A DNA stretch of 25,074 nt from IMG/VR virus record IMGVR_UViG_3300025327_000695, positions 1 to 25,074 of that record; one strand, given 5' to 3'. Positions 14,147 to 21,384 of this stretch are shown one piece after another. A program made the position numbers and the translations under genes. The notes beneath the pieces were generated by a model. That model did no database searches. It was not told the DNA's origin and saw only the letters and a list, made by a program, of their open reading frames with translations. Source of the DNA: a virus. Within the stretch, counting starts at the first letter, position 1; each line of letters opens with the position of its first letter.

Positions 14147-14913
14147 TGAGTGGAATATTCAGACCAAAGCCTGGAAAGATAGATATTGAATTTGACAGAG
14201 AATTGGATGAGATAATCAGGGATAGATATGGAAGAAAGATGGATAAGAGACCGGTTTCAAGAGCTTTAGTTCAAAGAAAAATAACTAAACATCCTTTATG
14301 GCCAAATCTTAAAATGGATTTAAAGAGATTAAATTTCATACCAGAAAACAAAATTATGAATAAAAAAGGACAGATTGCTGGATGGCATCCTACCTTTAAT
14401 CTATTTACTTTAATAGTTGTATCAGTATTAGCAGTCGTATTATTTGCAGGTCTTCAATATTCAATGAATCTTATTAATAATGTTATGATGCAAGTTGGTG
14501 CTCAAAATGAAGCTAATGCCGGGAATGTAGGATACACTAATATGACTTATGCTGCACAGGTAACATTTGGAAAAGTCAATGCAAGTATGGATGGATTAAG
14601 ATTAGTTTCAATGGCATTGATATTTTCTATTATCTTGGGAATTCTATTTACTAATTTCCTTATGAAAGTACATCCTGCATTCTTTTTAATCTATATATTC
14701 ATAGTTCTTCTAGCAGTTATATTTGCTGTTCCAGTTTCAAATGCATATCTTTCTTTAATTCAATCTGGCGTCTTTGGAGGGTATTTACAACAGCATGCTT
14801 TTGCTAATTTCATAATATTACGTCTACCTTTTGTTACAGCTCTAGTTGGAATTGCTGGAGCAGTTCTTTTATTCGTAAATATTGTCAGAAGTCAAGATGA
14901 GGGACCACTTTAA
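14143..14913 (+). CDS. membrane protein with an internal class III signal-like motif, 256 aa
   Basis: The first 71 residues are charged and cytoplasmic-looking (RELDEIIRDRYGRKMDKRP). At residue 72 comes MNKKGQ followed by a hydrophobic helix, the arrangement of archaeal class III (pilin-type) signal peptides. An in-frame ATG at 14356 would start exactly there, but no ribosome-binding site is seen before it. Four hydrophobic helices lie at about 84-105, 150-172, 178-198 and 225-248. ATG 14143 overlaps the previous stop, and ATG 14146 is an equally good start. Likely a virion or pilus-like membrane component. Confidence 0.7.
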   Translation: MMSGIFRPKPGKIDIEFDRELDEIIRDRYGRKMDKRPVSRALVQRKITKHPLWPNLKMDLKRLNFIPENKIMNKKGQIAGWHPTFNLFTLIVVSVLAVVLFAGLQYSMNLINNVMMQVGAQNEANAGNVGYTNMTYAAQVTFGKVNASMDGLRLVSMALIFSIILGILFTNFLMKVHPAFFLIYIFIVLLAVIFAVPVSNAYLSLIQSGVFGGYLQQHAFANFIILRLPFVTALVGIAGAVLLFVNIVRSQDEGPL

Positions 14914-14914
14914 A

Positions 14915-17900
14915 ATGACAAACAAAACAATATTAATGATATTTGCATTGCTATTCTTAGCTCTGCCTATGGCTTCAGCATTAGAATTGAATCCTTTTGC
15001 AGATGTAAAAGATTATTCTGCGGAACCTACACCTTATGGAACAATTAACATTTCAAATACCTTTTTCTGGATAAAGACTGGAACTATAGCAACATATACT
15101 ATTGCAAGTATTTCTGATAGTATAATTAATATTCAAATGGATGGAAATGCAACACTATATCAAAATGGAACTTTATTTGATGATGTTAATTTTAAAGACA
15201 GCCTTGGTAATTTAGTCAATATAAATTATATAGCACAATTTATATTGACAGCAGAAACATATCAAATCGATGTTCCAGTATATGAAGAGAATTGTCAAAA
15301 GATTTATGATACAATGAATAAAACAACAAATAAGATATGTACTAATGATTTAGTTAAAATCAATAAGGAAGATAGAACAAGAGAAGTTTGGCAAAAATAT
15401 AATGCAGACATTTTACCTGTTGGAAATTACCAATGGAAAATAGAGGGCAGAAAGAATATCAATCAAGCAGTAGATATTTTACCAGTTAAAAGTGGAAATG
15501 AATTTAGTGAATGGGTCTGGTTCAACACAAGTTTTGCTTATAAACAAGCAATAACTATTGCAAATCAAACTGGAGAAAGCTTATTGAATTATACTCAATA
15601 TGTAAGCGTAAATCTTACAACTCAAATTAATGCCGGAAAACTTCAAAGTAATTGTGGAGATATAAGATTTGTCAATGCTTCAGAAACAGGTGAATTTTCA
15701 TATAGAATTTTAGGATGTAATAATGGGACAAATTCTTCTTTTGAATTTAGATTGGGTGATGCAGGATTGGGAAGTTATACCGCATATATGTATTATGGAA
15801 ATACGGCTGTTAATTCTACACAAAATGAAAACAGAACTTACCTATTTTATGATTCTGCAACGACTGATAGAACTTCGGAATATACAACAAATGTAGATGC
15901 TGGAACTTGTAGTCATACTTTTAATTCAGGAAGTCTTGATTATGGATTAGATGCAAGTGCTCCTGCAACTACTTGTATAGCATATGTAACAAATCTCAAT
16001 GTAACCAATGTAACCATTACTGCCCTTTTAAGAGACCAAAATTCAGCAGTTAGTTCAGGATTAGTATTAAGGGCTTCAAGTGCTAATAATAATTATAAGA
16101 TTCAGAAAATAAATGGCAATCAAAATTTAAGAATAATGGTTGGCGGAGTAGATAAAGAATTAACTCCTGCAGTAGCTAGTAGTTTAAGTACAAATACATT
16201 CTATCTTTATACATTTTATGCACAGGGGACAACATTAAATAATACGGTTAATGGATTTTCAATCCAAGGAACAAATAATAGTCTCACTAATGGATTTGCA
16301 GGAGCTTGGGCTTATGTAGATGGCAATATAAACTTCAAAAATATGACTATAAGATTAAGAGTTGCAACTGATCCAGTTATAACTTTCGGTGCAGAAACAA
16401 CTATTACAATTTCTAATGTTTTAAATGCTCCGACAAATAATGCTAATTTTACTGTTAATTCAGTAACTTTCAATGCAACCACTACAGCAGGTCAAGGAAC
16501 TGTCACTAATGCCACTCTTTATATATATTACATAAATAGTTCTGTAGTTTTAACTAATTTAACTACCGGATTAAGTGGTTCAACAAATACAACTATATGG
16601 AATCAAACTTTATCAGATAATAATAATTATAAATGGAACATATTTAGTTGCAATAGTAATAATAATTGTACTTTTGCACCATCTAATTTCACATTTACTG
16701 TTGATACGGCTGCTCCACAAATCCAATTTGTGTCACCTACTGAAACTAATAACTCTATATTTAATAGAAATAATACTCTAATCAATGTAACTGCCACAGA
16801 TAATAATCTTGCAAATATAACAATAAGATTGTTCAATTCGACATCACTTGTTAATCAGACGACAACGACAACAAGTCCTAATTTTGTGAACATAAGTAAT
16901 TTAAGAGATGGAATTTATTACTTTAACGCAACTGCGTTTGATGTGTTTGGACATAGTAATTCAACTGAGACAAGAACGGTTACTATTGATACTACTCCAA
17001 TCTCTATCAATTTTACAAATCCTACTGAAATAAATGGAAGTTTCATAAATAGAAACAACATTTTAGTAAATGTAAGTGCAAATAGTACCTCATTAGCCAA
17101 TGTTACAATTTATTTATATAATTCAACTAATTTAATAAATACTACAGTAAGTACAACGAACGTAACTTTCTTAAACTTTACAGGATTAATAGATGGTATT
17201 TATTATTTCAATGCTACGGCTACAAGTTTAATAAATGTAAAAGTATATACTGAAACAAGACAGACTACAATTGATACTTTAGCACCAATTATAAATATAA
17301 CTGCTCCGATAAATCCAGTATCTTATCAATTGATAAATACTAATTTATCTATAAATTGGACTATAACCGATATTAATCCTCAAACTTGTTTTTATAGTTA
17401 TAATTCTGGAAATATAACAGTTTCTTGCGGAGTAAATAGTTCAACACAAAAAATATTAGATTATAATAATAGAACAATAATATTCTATACAAATGACAGT
17501 GCTGGAAATTATGCAAGTTCAACAAGAACGTGGAATTATAGTGTATTTGAATTTAATAGAAGTTTCCATAATCAAAGTTTTATTGGAGCTTCAGAAACAT
17601 TTAATCTGAACTTTTCAGGAAGTACACAAGTATCTTCAGTACTTTTCAATTACAATGGAACTAATTATAATTCTCCATTTATACAGAATGGTGAAAACTA
17701 TTTAAGTACTGCCGCAATTACTATTCCAAATAATTTAGGAAATAAAACAGCTTCTTTCTATTGGACAGTTACATTAAGTTCTGGAGCAAATATAACTACT
17801 CCGAGTAGCAATCAATCAATAGCTTTTGTAACTATAGGAAATTGTACCACTAATCCCGTTCTTATTGCTAATTATAGTTTATTTGAAGAAGATGGAAAAA

Positions 17901-19009
17901 CTCCAATTAATGGTACTATTGAAACAATAACTACACTTTATTCTTATGGTTCAAGTACAAATCTTATTGCTAATTATAGCTTTAAATCAGTCAATGGAGT
18001 TGCTGGAGTTTCAATCTGTGCTCCAGCAAATGTATTTAATACAACTCAATATACTATGTATTATGAAACTAAATATTATAACGATACTTCTGCTATAGAA
18101 TATAAATATGGCCAAAATATAACTCTTAGTAATAATACAATTCCTCAAAATATTAATTTATATGATTTGATATTAACAAAATCTGTTGAATTTAGAGTTA
18201 ATTTTAAGGATTCATTTTTATCAAATGTTCCAGGAGCACTTATTGATGTTCAAAGGCAATATATTCCTGAAAATATATTCACTTCAGTTGAAACTCCAAT
18301 TACTGATATAGATGGAAATACTCTTGTACATCTTGTTGAAAGTAGCGTCGTTTATACTTTTATAATTTCTAAAGATGGACAAATATTAGGCACATTTGAC
18401 CATGTTGTAGCTAAATGTAATAGCCCCACAGATTGCAGGATTGCTTTCAATGCTGTCTCTTCTACTGTTTCAACTCAAGATTGGAGTAAATATGGAAATC
18501 TTAATGTTGCATTAAGCGCAAATAATAATACAAGAAATATACAAATGGTTTATAGTACAATAGATTCTACAGTACAAACTGTTTCTTGGACAGTTAGAGT
18601 AGCAGATCAATATGGAAATACAACTGTCTGTACTGATAGTCAAGTTTCACAAGCAGGAGTATTTAATTGTATAATTCCAACAACTTATGGTGATACCTCA
18701 ATAGAAGTAATTCCAGCAGTTAATAATCTTCCAGTAACAAGATATTCACAAACTTTTGCTCCAACATCAGATCAAACATTCGGAAATACTAGATTGATTT
18801 TGGCTATGCTATTATATTCTACATTAGTTTTAATGCTGGTTGGTCACCCAATTGCTATGGTTGCTGGAGCAATATTAGGATTGTTCTTTACAGGAAGTAT
18901 GTTTATGATAGATGGAGTAAATGGAATAACTACTGGAATGGTAATAAGCTATTTCATAATAGGTGCAATTATAGTTATGTGGCAATTAAATAAGAGGATG
19001 CAGGAATAA
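14915..19009 (+). CDS. giant secreted glycoprotein: DUF2341, Ig-like repeats, C-terminal membrane anchor, 1364 aa
   Basis: ATG 14915 is chosen over upstream in-frame starts because GAGGG (14899-14903) lies at good spacing and it begins a clean signal peptide (TILMIFALLFLALPMASA). Residues about 200-305 match DUF2341 (FAYKQAITIANQ, GDIRFVN, YMYYGNTAVNSTQ), often found with LamG-type lectin folds. At least three Ig-like repeats run from about 596 to 880 and resemble those of the 9552 protein (IQFVSPTET, NLANITIRLFNST, TETRTVTID). The C-terminal 75 residues have three hydrophobic helices (about 1290-1360). N-glycosylation sequons are dense. A membrane-anchored spike or adhesin is the likely role. 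Confidence 0.85.
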   Translation: MTNKTILMIFALLFLALPMASALELNPFADVKDYSAEPTPYGTINISNTFFWIKTGTIATYTIASISDSIINIQMDGNATLYQNGTLFDDVNFKDSLGNLVNINYIAQFILTAETYQIDVPVYEENCQKIYDTMNKTTNKICTNDLVKINKEDRTREVWQKYNADILPVGNYQWKIEGRKNINQAVDILPVKSGNEFSEWVWFNTSFAYKQAITIANQTGESLLNYTQYVSVNLTTQINAGKLQSNCGDIRFVNASETGEFSYRILGCNNGTNSSFEFRLGDAGLGSYTAYMYYGNTAVNSTQNENRTYLFYDSATTDRTSEYTTNVDAGTCSHTFNSGSLDYGLDASAPATTCIAYVTNLNVTNVTITALLRDQNSAVSSGLVLRASSANNNYKIQKINGNQNLRIMVGGVDKELTPAVASSLSTNTFYLYTFYAQGTTLNNTVNGFSIQGTNNSLTNGFAGAWAYVDGNINFKNMTIRLRVATDPVITFGAETTITISNVLNAPTNNANFTVNSVTFNATTTAGQGTVTNATLYIYYINSSVVLTNLTTGLSGSTNTTIWNQTLSDNNNYKWNIFSCNSNNNCTFAPSNFTFTVDTAAPQIQFVSPTETNNSIFNRNNTLINVTATDNNLANITIRLFNSTSLVNQTTTTTSPNFVNISNLRDGIYYFNATAFDVFGHSNSTETRTVTIDTTPISINFTNPTEINGSFINRNNILVNVSANSTSLANVTIYLYNSTNLINTTVSTTNVTFLNFTGLIDGIYYFNATATSLINVKVYTETRQTTIDTLAPIINITAPINPVSYQLINTNLSINWTITDINPQTCFYSYNSGNITVSCGVNSSTQKILDYNNRTIIFYTNDSAGNYASSTRTWNYSVFEFNRSFHNQSFIGASETFNLNFSGSTQVSSVLFNYNGTNYNSPFIQNGENYLSTAAITIPNNLGNKTASFYWTVTLSSGANITTPSSNQSIAFVTIGNCTTNPVLIANYSLFEEDGKTPINGTIETITTLYSYGSSTNLIANYSFKSVNGVAGVSICAPANVFNTTQYTMYYETKYYNDTSAIEYKYGQNITLSNNTIPQNINLYDLILTKSVEFRVNFKDSFLSNVPGALIDVQRQYIPENIFTSVETPITDIDGNTLVHLVESSVVYTFIISKDGQILGTFDHVVAKCNSPTDCRIAFNAVSSTVSTQDWSKYGNLNVALSANNNTRNIQMVYSTIDSTVQTVSWTVRVADQYGNTTVCTDSQVSQAGVFNCIIPTTYGDTSIEVIPAVNNLPVTRYSQTFAPTSDQTFGNTRLILAMLLYSTLVLMLVGHPIAMVAGAILGLFFTGSMFMIDGVNGITTGMVISYFIIGAIIVMWQLNKRMQE

Positions 19010-19443
19010 TGACGGCAGAAGCAAGAAGTTATTTAACAAATTGGATTATAATTGGATTCTTTGCATTAATTATGATGTTCTTTGTAGTTCAATTTCCAAT
19101 AGCAAATAATGGCCCTATTATAAATGATACAAGCGTTGCAAATGCTTCAGCTAGTTTAAGTGCGCATCTTAATGATTTTACATCAAATAGTAATGCAACT
19201 TATTCTTCATTTAATAAAGCTATCAAAAGTCCGAGTCCAATTCAAATATTCTTACTTTTTGATGGAATAACTCAGATATTATTTAATATAGTTTCTATGT
19301 CTGTAAATACAATTGGAATATTAGGATCATTAATAACTTCTGAATTGGGTATAGAATTTGCATTACTTTTCGGAATAGTTATAGCAATAATGTTAGTAAC
19401 GATAGTATTTTTAATCTATAAAAATGTCCGTACAGGATCTTGA
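19009..19443 (+). CDS. small polytopic membrane protein, 144 aa
   Basis: ATG 19009 overlaps the stop of the giant glycoprotein (TAATG). A hydrophobic helix at about residues 12-28 is followed by a Ser/Asn-rich outer loop with N-glycosylation sequons (NDTS, NASAS, NATYSS), then two more hydrophobic stretches (about 80-105 and 114-138). The end is short and basic (YKNVRTGS). Coupled translation with the anchored spike suggests a partner in the same membrane complex. No family name recognised. Confidence 0.75.
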   Translation: MTAEARSYLTNWIIIGFFALIMMFFVVQFPIANNGPIINDTSVANASASLSAHLNDFTSNSNATYSSFNKAIKSPSPIQIFLLFDGITQILFNIVSMSVNTIGILGSLITSELGIEFALLFGIVIAIMLVTIVFLIYKNVRTGS

Positions 19444-19487
19444 GGAAAAATGAAAACAAATAAAAAGACAATAGGAGTAAATAGACA

Positions 19488-19832
19488 ATGGTAGTTTCTG
19501 CCCCATATCCTGATCTCTCCACAGTTAATGGAAGTACAAGTGATTTATCTGTAATATTTGTATATGCAAATACAGTTACAGATGGATATTTTATGCCATT
19601 TGTAGCGTGGGCATTTTTCATAATTGCATTATTCGCAAGTTATTTTGGACAGATGAGATTTACTGGAAGAGCTAAAATGGATGTAAGTTTCTTGGCTGCA
19701 AGTTTTGTTTCAGTTGGATTCTTTTCTATAATGTCTTTAGGATTTGGATTATTGACAATGAAACATACAATTATTGTAATGATATTTGCGATAGTTGGAT
19801 TAATGTGGACTTTATTTGCAAAGAGTGAATAG
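19488..19832 (+). CDS. three-helix membrane protein, 114 aa
   Basis: ATG 19488 follows AGGAG (19473-19477) at 10 nt. The product has a polar outer N-terminus (about 30 residues) and hydrophobic helices at about 35-52, 66-84 and 92-110, with a basic loop (GQMRFTGRAKMD) between helices 1 and 2. The 44 nt before it contain a 14-codon ORF (19450-19494) that overlaps the start; it is probably spacer or a coupling leader. It lies directly upstream of the probable capsid gene, so a virion membrane role is likely but unproven. Confidence 0.7.
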   Translation: MVVSAPYPDLSTVNGSTSDLSVIFVYANTVTDGYFMPFVAWAFFIIALFASYFGQMRFTGRAKMDVSFLAASFVSVGFFSIMSLGFGLLTMKHTIIVMIFAIVGLMWTLFAKSE

Positions 19833-19851
19833 GTATACCAAGTATATTTAG

Positions 19852-19862
19852 ATTTATATATA
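19852..19862 (+). promoter_or_regulatory. BoxA promoter before the capsid gene
   Basis: GATTTATATAT lies with its centre about 25 nt before an ATG at 19882, which opens a 14-codon leader ORF. A dedicated promoter for a single downstream structural gene fits high capsid expression. A GGTATACC palindrome sits just upstream (19832-19839). Confidence 0.6.
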
Positions 19863-19881
19863 TTGACTAATTAGTAGTAAC

Positions 19882-19926
19882 ATGTCAAAATTATACTTTA
19901 AAGTTGAAAGGGGGTTATTTAAATAA
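19882..19926 (+). CDS. 14-aa leader peptide overlapping the capsid start
   Basis: ATG 19882 is placed for leaderless initiation from the BoxA at 19852-19862. The ORF reads MSKLYFKVERGLFK and ends in TAA at 19924-19926, overlapping the capsid ATG as TAATG. The strong Shine-Dalgarno site of the capsid gene (GGGGGTT, 19910-19916) lies inside it. It could recruit ribosomes for coupled or boosted capsid translation. It may be only a 5' leader that happens to be open. Confidence 0.4.
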   Translation: MSKLYFKVERGLFK

Positions 19927-20258
19927 TGAGAAAACTTTCAATGAATAAGAAAGGAGTCTTTGGACTCACTTCGGTTCAGCAATTTTTCGCAATTATACTT
20001 GGTGTTGCCCTTTTAGCTTATGTAATTATAATCATAATGGGTACATTATCAAGTTCTAGTATCGTTGCCACAGGTTCATTAGCTGGAAATCAGACTAATT
20101 CGATCTTGGCCAACGTATCAACTGGTATTACGTCATTCTTCGGAGCTATCAATCCAGTCTATGCGATCTTAGCTGTTCTTGTAATAATCTTAGTTCTTGT
20201 AGTTCTAGTTAGAGTAGTTACAGGCGGACAGCAAGGCGGTCAAGCTGGAGCTATCTAA
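19926..20258 (+). CDS. two-helix small membrane protein, probable major capsid protein, 110 aa
   Basis: The N-terminus MNKKG (from residue 6) followed by a hydrophobic helix (about 20-39) is a class III signal-like motif. A Ser/Thr/Asn-rich middle (about 41-75) and a second long helix (about 78-98) come next, then a GGQQGGQAGAI tail. Two hydrophobic helices in about 100 residues match the major capsid proteins (VP1/VP3 type) of spindle-shaped archaeal viruses. A dedicated promoter, strong ribosome site and a terminator directly downstream indicate high expression. Pilin-like or cellular DPANN membrane proteins are the alternative. Assignment is by pattern, not by alignment. Confidence 0.65.
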   Translation: MRKLSMNKKGVFGLTSVQQFFAIILGVALLAYVIIIIMGTLSSSSIVATGSLAGNQTNSILANVSTGITSFFGAINPVYAILAVLVIILVLVVLVRVVTGGQQGGQAGAI

Positions 20259-20283
20259 TAAGAGATTAGAAAGATTATCGGAG

Positions 20284-20347
20284 ACTTTTCACTCTCTATA
20301 ACTCAGTGAAAAAGTAAGGGGAGCTTCATAGCCCCATTTTTTATTTT
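20284..20347 (+). terminator. terminator after the capsid gene
   Basis: ACTTTTCACT (20284-20293) pairs with AGTGAAAAAGT (20305-20315) with one bulged base around an 11-nt loop. A second GC-rich hairpin (GGGGAGC...GCCCC, 20318-20335) is followed directly by T-rich ATTTTTTATTTTT (20336-20348). Archaeal RNA polymerase stops at such T tracts, so the module probably ends here. Confidence 0.6.
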
Positions 20348-20365
20348 TATATTTAGCCCAATGAC

Positions 20366-20410
20366 CTAGTGCTGTAGGGGACGGACACTAGCATACGGGA
20401 ATTCGTCCCC
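20366..20410 (+). ncRNA. pseudoknot-like RNA element
   Basis: GGGGACGGA (20377-20385) pairs with TTCGTCCCC (20402-20410): seven Watson-Crick pairs, one G-T and one A-T. The loop contains CACTAG (20386-20391), which is complementary to CTAGTG (20366-20371) upstream. The order A-B-A'-B' makes an H-type pseudoknot. It ends 14 nt before ATG 20425, so it could be a leader element of the small basic genes or a separate RNA. A T-rich stretch upstream (20341-20353) could act as promoter, although transcription from there might start too late to include CTAGTG. Confidence 0.45.
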
Positions 20411-20424
20411 AGAATATTTACACA

Positions 20425-20532
20425 ATGCATAAGAGAATAACCAAACAAGACGCAGAAGTTTATAGAAAGTTTTATAGTCATAAGGCTCCTTCTCCAAAAT
20501 ATCCAATCTTTTCAAGGAAACATAAAAAATGA
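20425..20532 (+). CDS. tiny basic protein, 35 aa
   Basis: ATG 20425 opens a Lys/Arg/His-rich 35-residue peptide (MHKRITKQDAEVYRKF...FSRKHKK) whose stop overlaps the next start (ATGA). No Shine-Dalgarno site is visible; the pseudoknot-like element upstream may control initiation. Charge suggests nucleic-acid binding. It is one of three consecutive tiny basic proteins after the capsid gene, a place where small basic DNA-binding virion proteins would fit, but the link is conjecture. Confidence 0.5.
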   Translation: MHKRITKQDAEVYRKFYSHKAPSPKYPIFSRKHKK

Positions 20533-20669
20533 GTCCACTTACAAAAACCGGATTATTAATAAGAAAGAAATTCTATAAAGAATATGGCCCTAAAAGGGGC
20601 AAACGAATATTTTATTCTTGGGAACATAAAAATCCTTGGGTTCTTAAACATAGAAAGAAAGGGAGGTAA
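20529..20669 (+). CDS. tiny very basic protein, 46 aa
   Basis: The 46-residue product has about one third Lys/Arg, with aromatic residues between (KKFYKEYGPKRGKRIFYSWEHKNPW) and ends KHRKKGR. ATG 20529 overlaps the previous stop by 4 nt. Its own last codons provide the GGGAGG site for the next gene. A compact nucleic-acid-binding peptide is likely from composition. No family recognised. Confidence 0.6.
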   Translation: MSPLTKTGLLIRKKFYKEYGPKRGKRIFYSWEHKNPWVLKHRKKGR

Positions 20670-20674
20670 GTTAA

Positions 20675-20809
20675 ATGCATAAAGGAAAATTACATATAGT
20701 AGTTCCAAGAGTTCCAGTACTAAAAGCCAGTAGTAAAACTTTGAGTTCTGCATTGCATACTAGTAAAAAAAGAAGTATGCCAATGCGAGCAAGAATGAAA
20801 ATTTATTAG
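20675..20809 (+). CDS. tiny basic protein, 44 aa
   Basis: ATG 20675 has GGGAGG (20661-20666) at good spacing. The product is basic with two short beta-like stretches (KLHIVVPRVPVLK) and a Ser-rich, Met/Arg-rich end (SKKRSMPMRARMKIY). There are no cysteines or membrane segments. It is the last of the three basic mini-genes, and a non-coding region of about 350 bp follows it. Function unknown. Confidence 0.6.
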   Translation: MHKGKLHIVVPRVPVLKASSKTLSSALHTSKKRSMPMRARMKIY

Positions 20810-20824
20810 ACTTTTTTTAAAACG

Positions 20825-20844
20825 ATAAACTATTTAAAGTTTAT
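20825..20844 (+). promoter_or_regulatory. promoter of the structured RNA, flanked by an inverted repeat
   Basis: The TATA-like TATTTAAAG (20831-20839) is framed by the perfect inverted pair ATAAACT (20825-20831) and AGTTTAT (20838-20844). Transcription would start near 20860. The 12-mer ACTATTTAAAGT here (20829-20840) also occurs at 3622-3633. The inverted repeat over the TATA box looks like a repressor site or a two-way promoter. Confidence 0.55.
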
Positions 20845-20859
20845 TTTCTTTTAATCTGT

Positions 20860-21078
20860 GTGCCATGATTCCTCGGCTGAGTTATCGTCGGTATGCTCAA
20901 GCACATTCAAAAAGGGACGGAAATATATTTTAGACCTCTAAAATAAACCTTCATACTTTTGTAAAAACAAAAGACACTCTTTTTTAAATTCAGAGAAGAA
21001 ATGAAAGACAATCTTTGTAGGCGTGGTGTCTTGATCTTCTCTTCCGTCCCCGAAAACTATAATTTATTAGATTTTTTG
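20860..21078 (+). ncRNA. structured non-coding RNA with a kink-turn
   Basis: This roughly 220-nt stretch has no convincing ORF but folds well. A 5' hairpin pairs 20876-20881 with 20896-20902 (one bulged A). A closing helix pairs GGGACGGAA (20914-20922) with TTCCGTCCC (21042-21050). Inside are TATTTTAG/CTAAAATA (20926-20933/20938-20945, ACCT loop), CTTTTGT/ACAAAAG (20956-20962/20967-20973, AAAA loop), and GAGAAGA/TCTTCTC (20993-20999/21035-21041). The last is followed by AAT-GA on one strand and GA on the other, then AAGACA/TGTCTT (21005-21010/21027-21032). That is a canonical kink-turn: 3-nt bulge plus tandem G-A pairs. L7Ae-family proteins bind such motifs. A promoter precedes it and a T-run (21072-21077) follows. 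Class unknown. Confidence 0.7.
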
Positions 21079-21106
21079 TAATTGTCACGTAGTAGTGATG
21101 ATAAAA

Positions 21107-21116
21107 GTTTAAATAG
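21107..21116 (+). promoter_or_regulatory. BoxA promoter of the replication operon
   Basis: GTTTAAATAG, followed by T, is the same 11-mer as at 24261-24271. It lies about 50 nt before ATG 21163, so this transcript would have a short leader with a GAGG Shine-Dalgarno site (about 21151-21154). It probably starts the replication/accessory operon. Confidence 0.5.
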
Positions 21117-21162
21117 TAAATAGATTATAATTTCTTGCTCTTAAAAAAGCAGAGGCGACACG

Positions 21163-21384
21163 ATGACCGAAATTGAAACGATAAAACAAAAGATACAAAT
21201 TCTAAAAGACTTAAATAAGTTTGTACATATTACTTTAGAAAATGGAAAATTCTATAACGGAGTTATTACTTATATCTCGGCAGATTTTATTTTTATTGAT
21301 GAAAGGAAAGAGGGAAAAGATTGGCTGATATTTATTTCTGAAATTAAAGCAATTGATCTTTACGAAAAGAAAGGTGAAGAATGA
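21163..21384 (+). CDS. Sm-like (LSm/Hfq-type) small protein, 73 aa
   Basis: A short N-terminal helix (about residues 4-18) precedes a five-strand pattern: FVHITLENGKFYNGVITYIS, DFIFIDER, DWLIFISEIKAIDLYEK. The order helix, V-x-I-x-L-x-N/D-G-x-x-x-x-G, hydrophobic strand, then ISEIKAI near the end matches the Sm1/Sm2 layout of the Sm fold, which forms RNA-binding rings. A single SH3-like barrel is the alternative. The gene lies directly downstream of the structured RNA and overlaps the helicase start (ATGA), so an RNA-related or replication-control role is plausible. Identification is by pattern only. Confidence 0.55.
   Translation: MTEIETIKQKIQILKDLNKFVHITLENGKFYNGVITYISADFIFIDERKEGKDWLIFISEIKAIDLYEKKGEE

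Noticed and set aside
16575-17100. Several 60-70 aa ORFs inside the second giant glycoprotein
   Set aside because: They are alternate-frame shadows of low-complexity Asn/Thr-rich coding sequence.
19450-19494. 14-codon ORF before the 114-aa membrane protein
   Set aside because: No promoter or ribosome site of its own and Lys/Asn-only composition; likely spacer.
20864-20905. Box C/D guide RNA (ATGATTC and CTGA)
   Set aside because: The C box does not match RTGATGA and there is no C'/D' layout; the hairpin in the same place explains the bases better.
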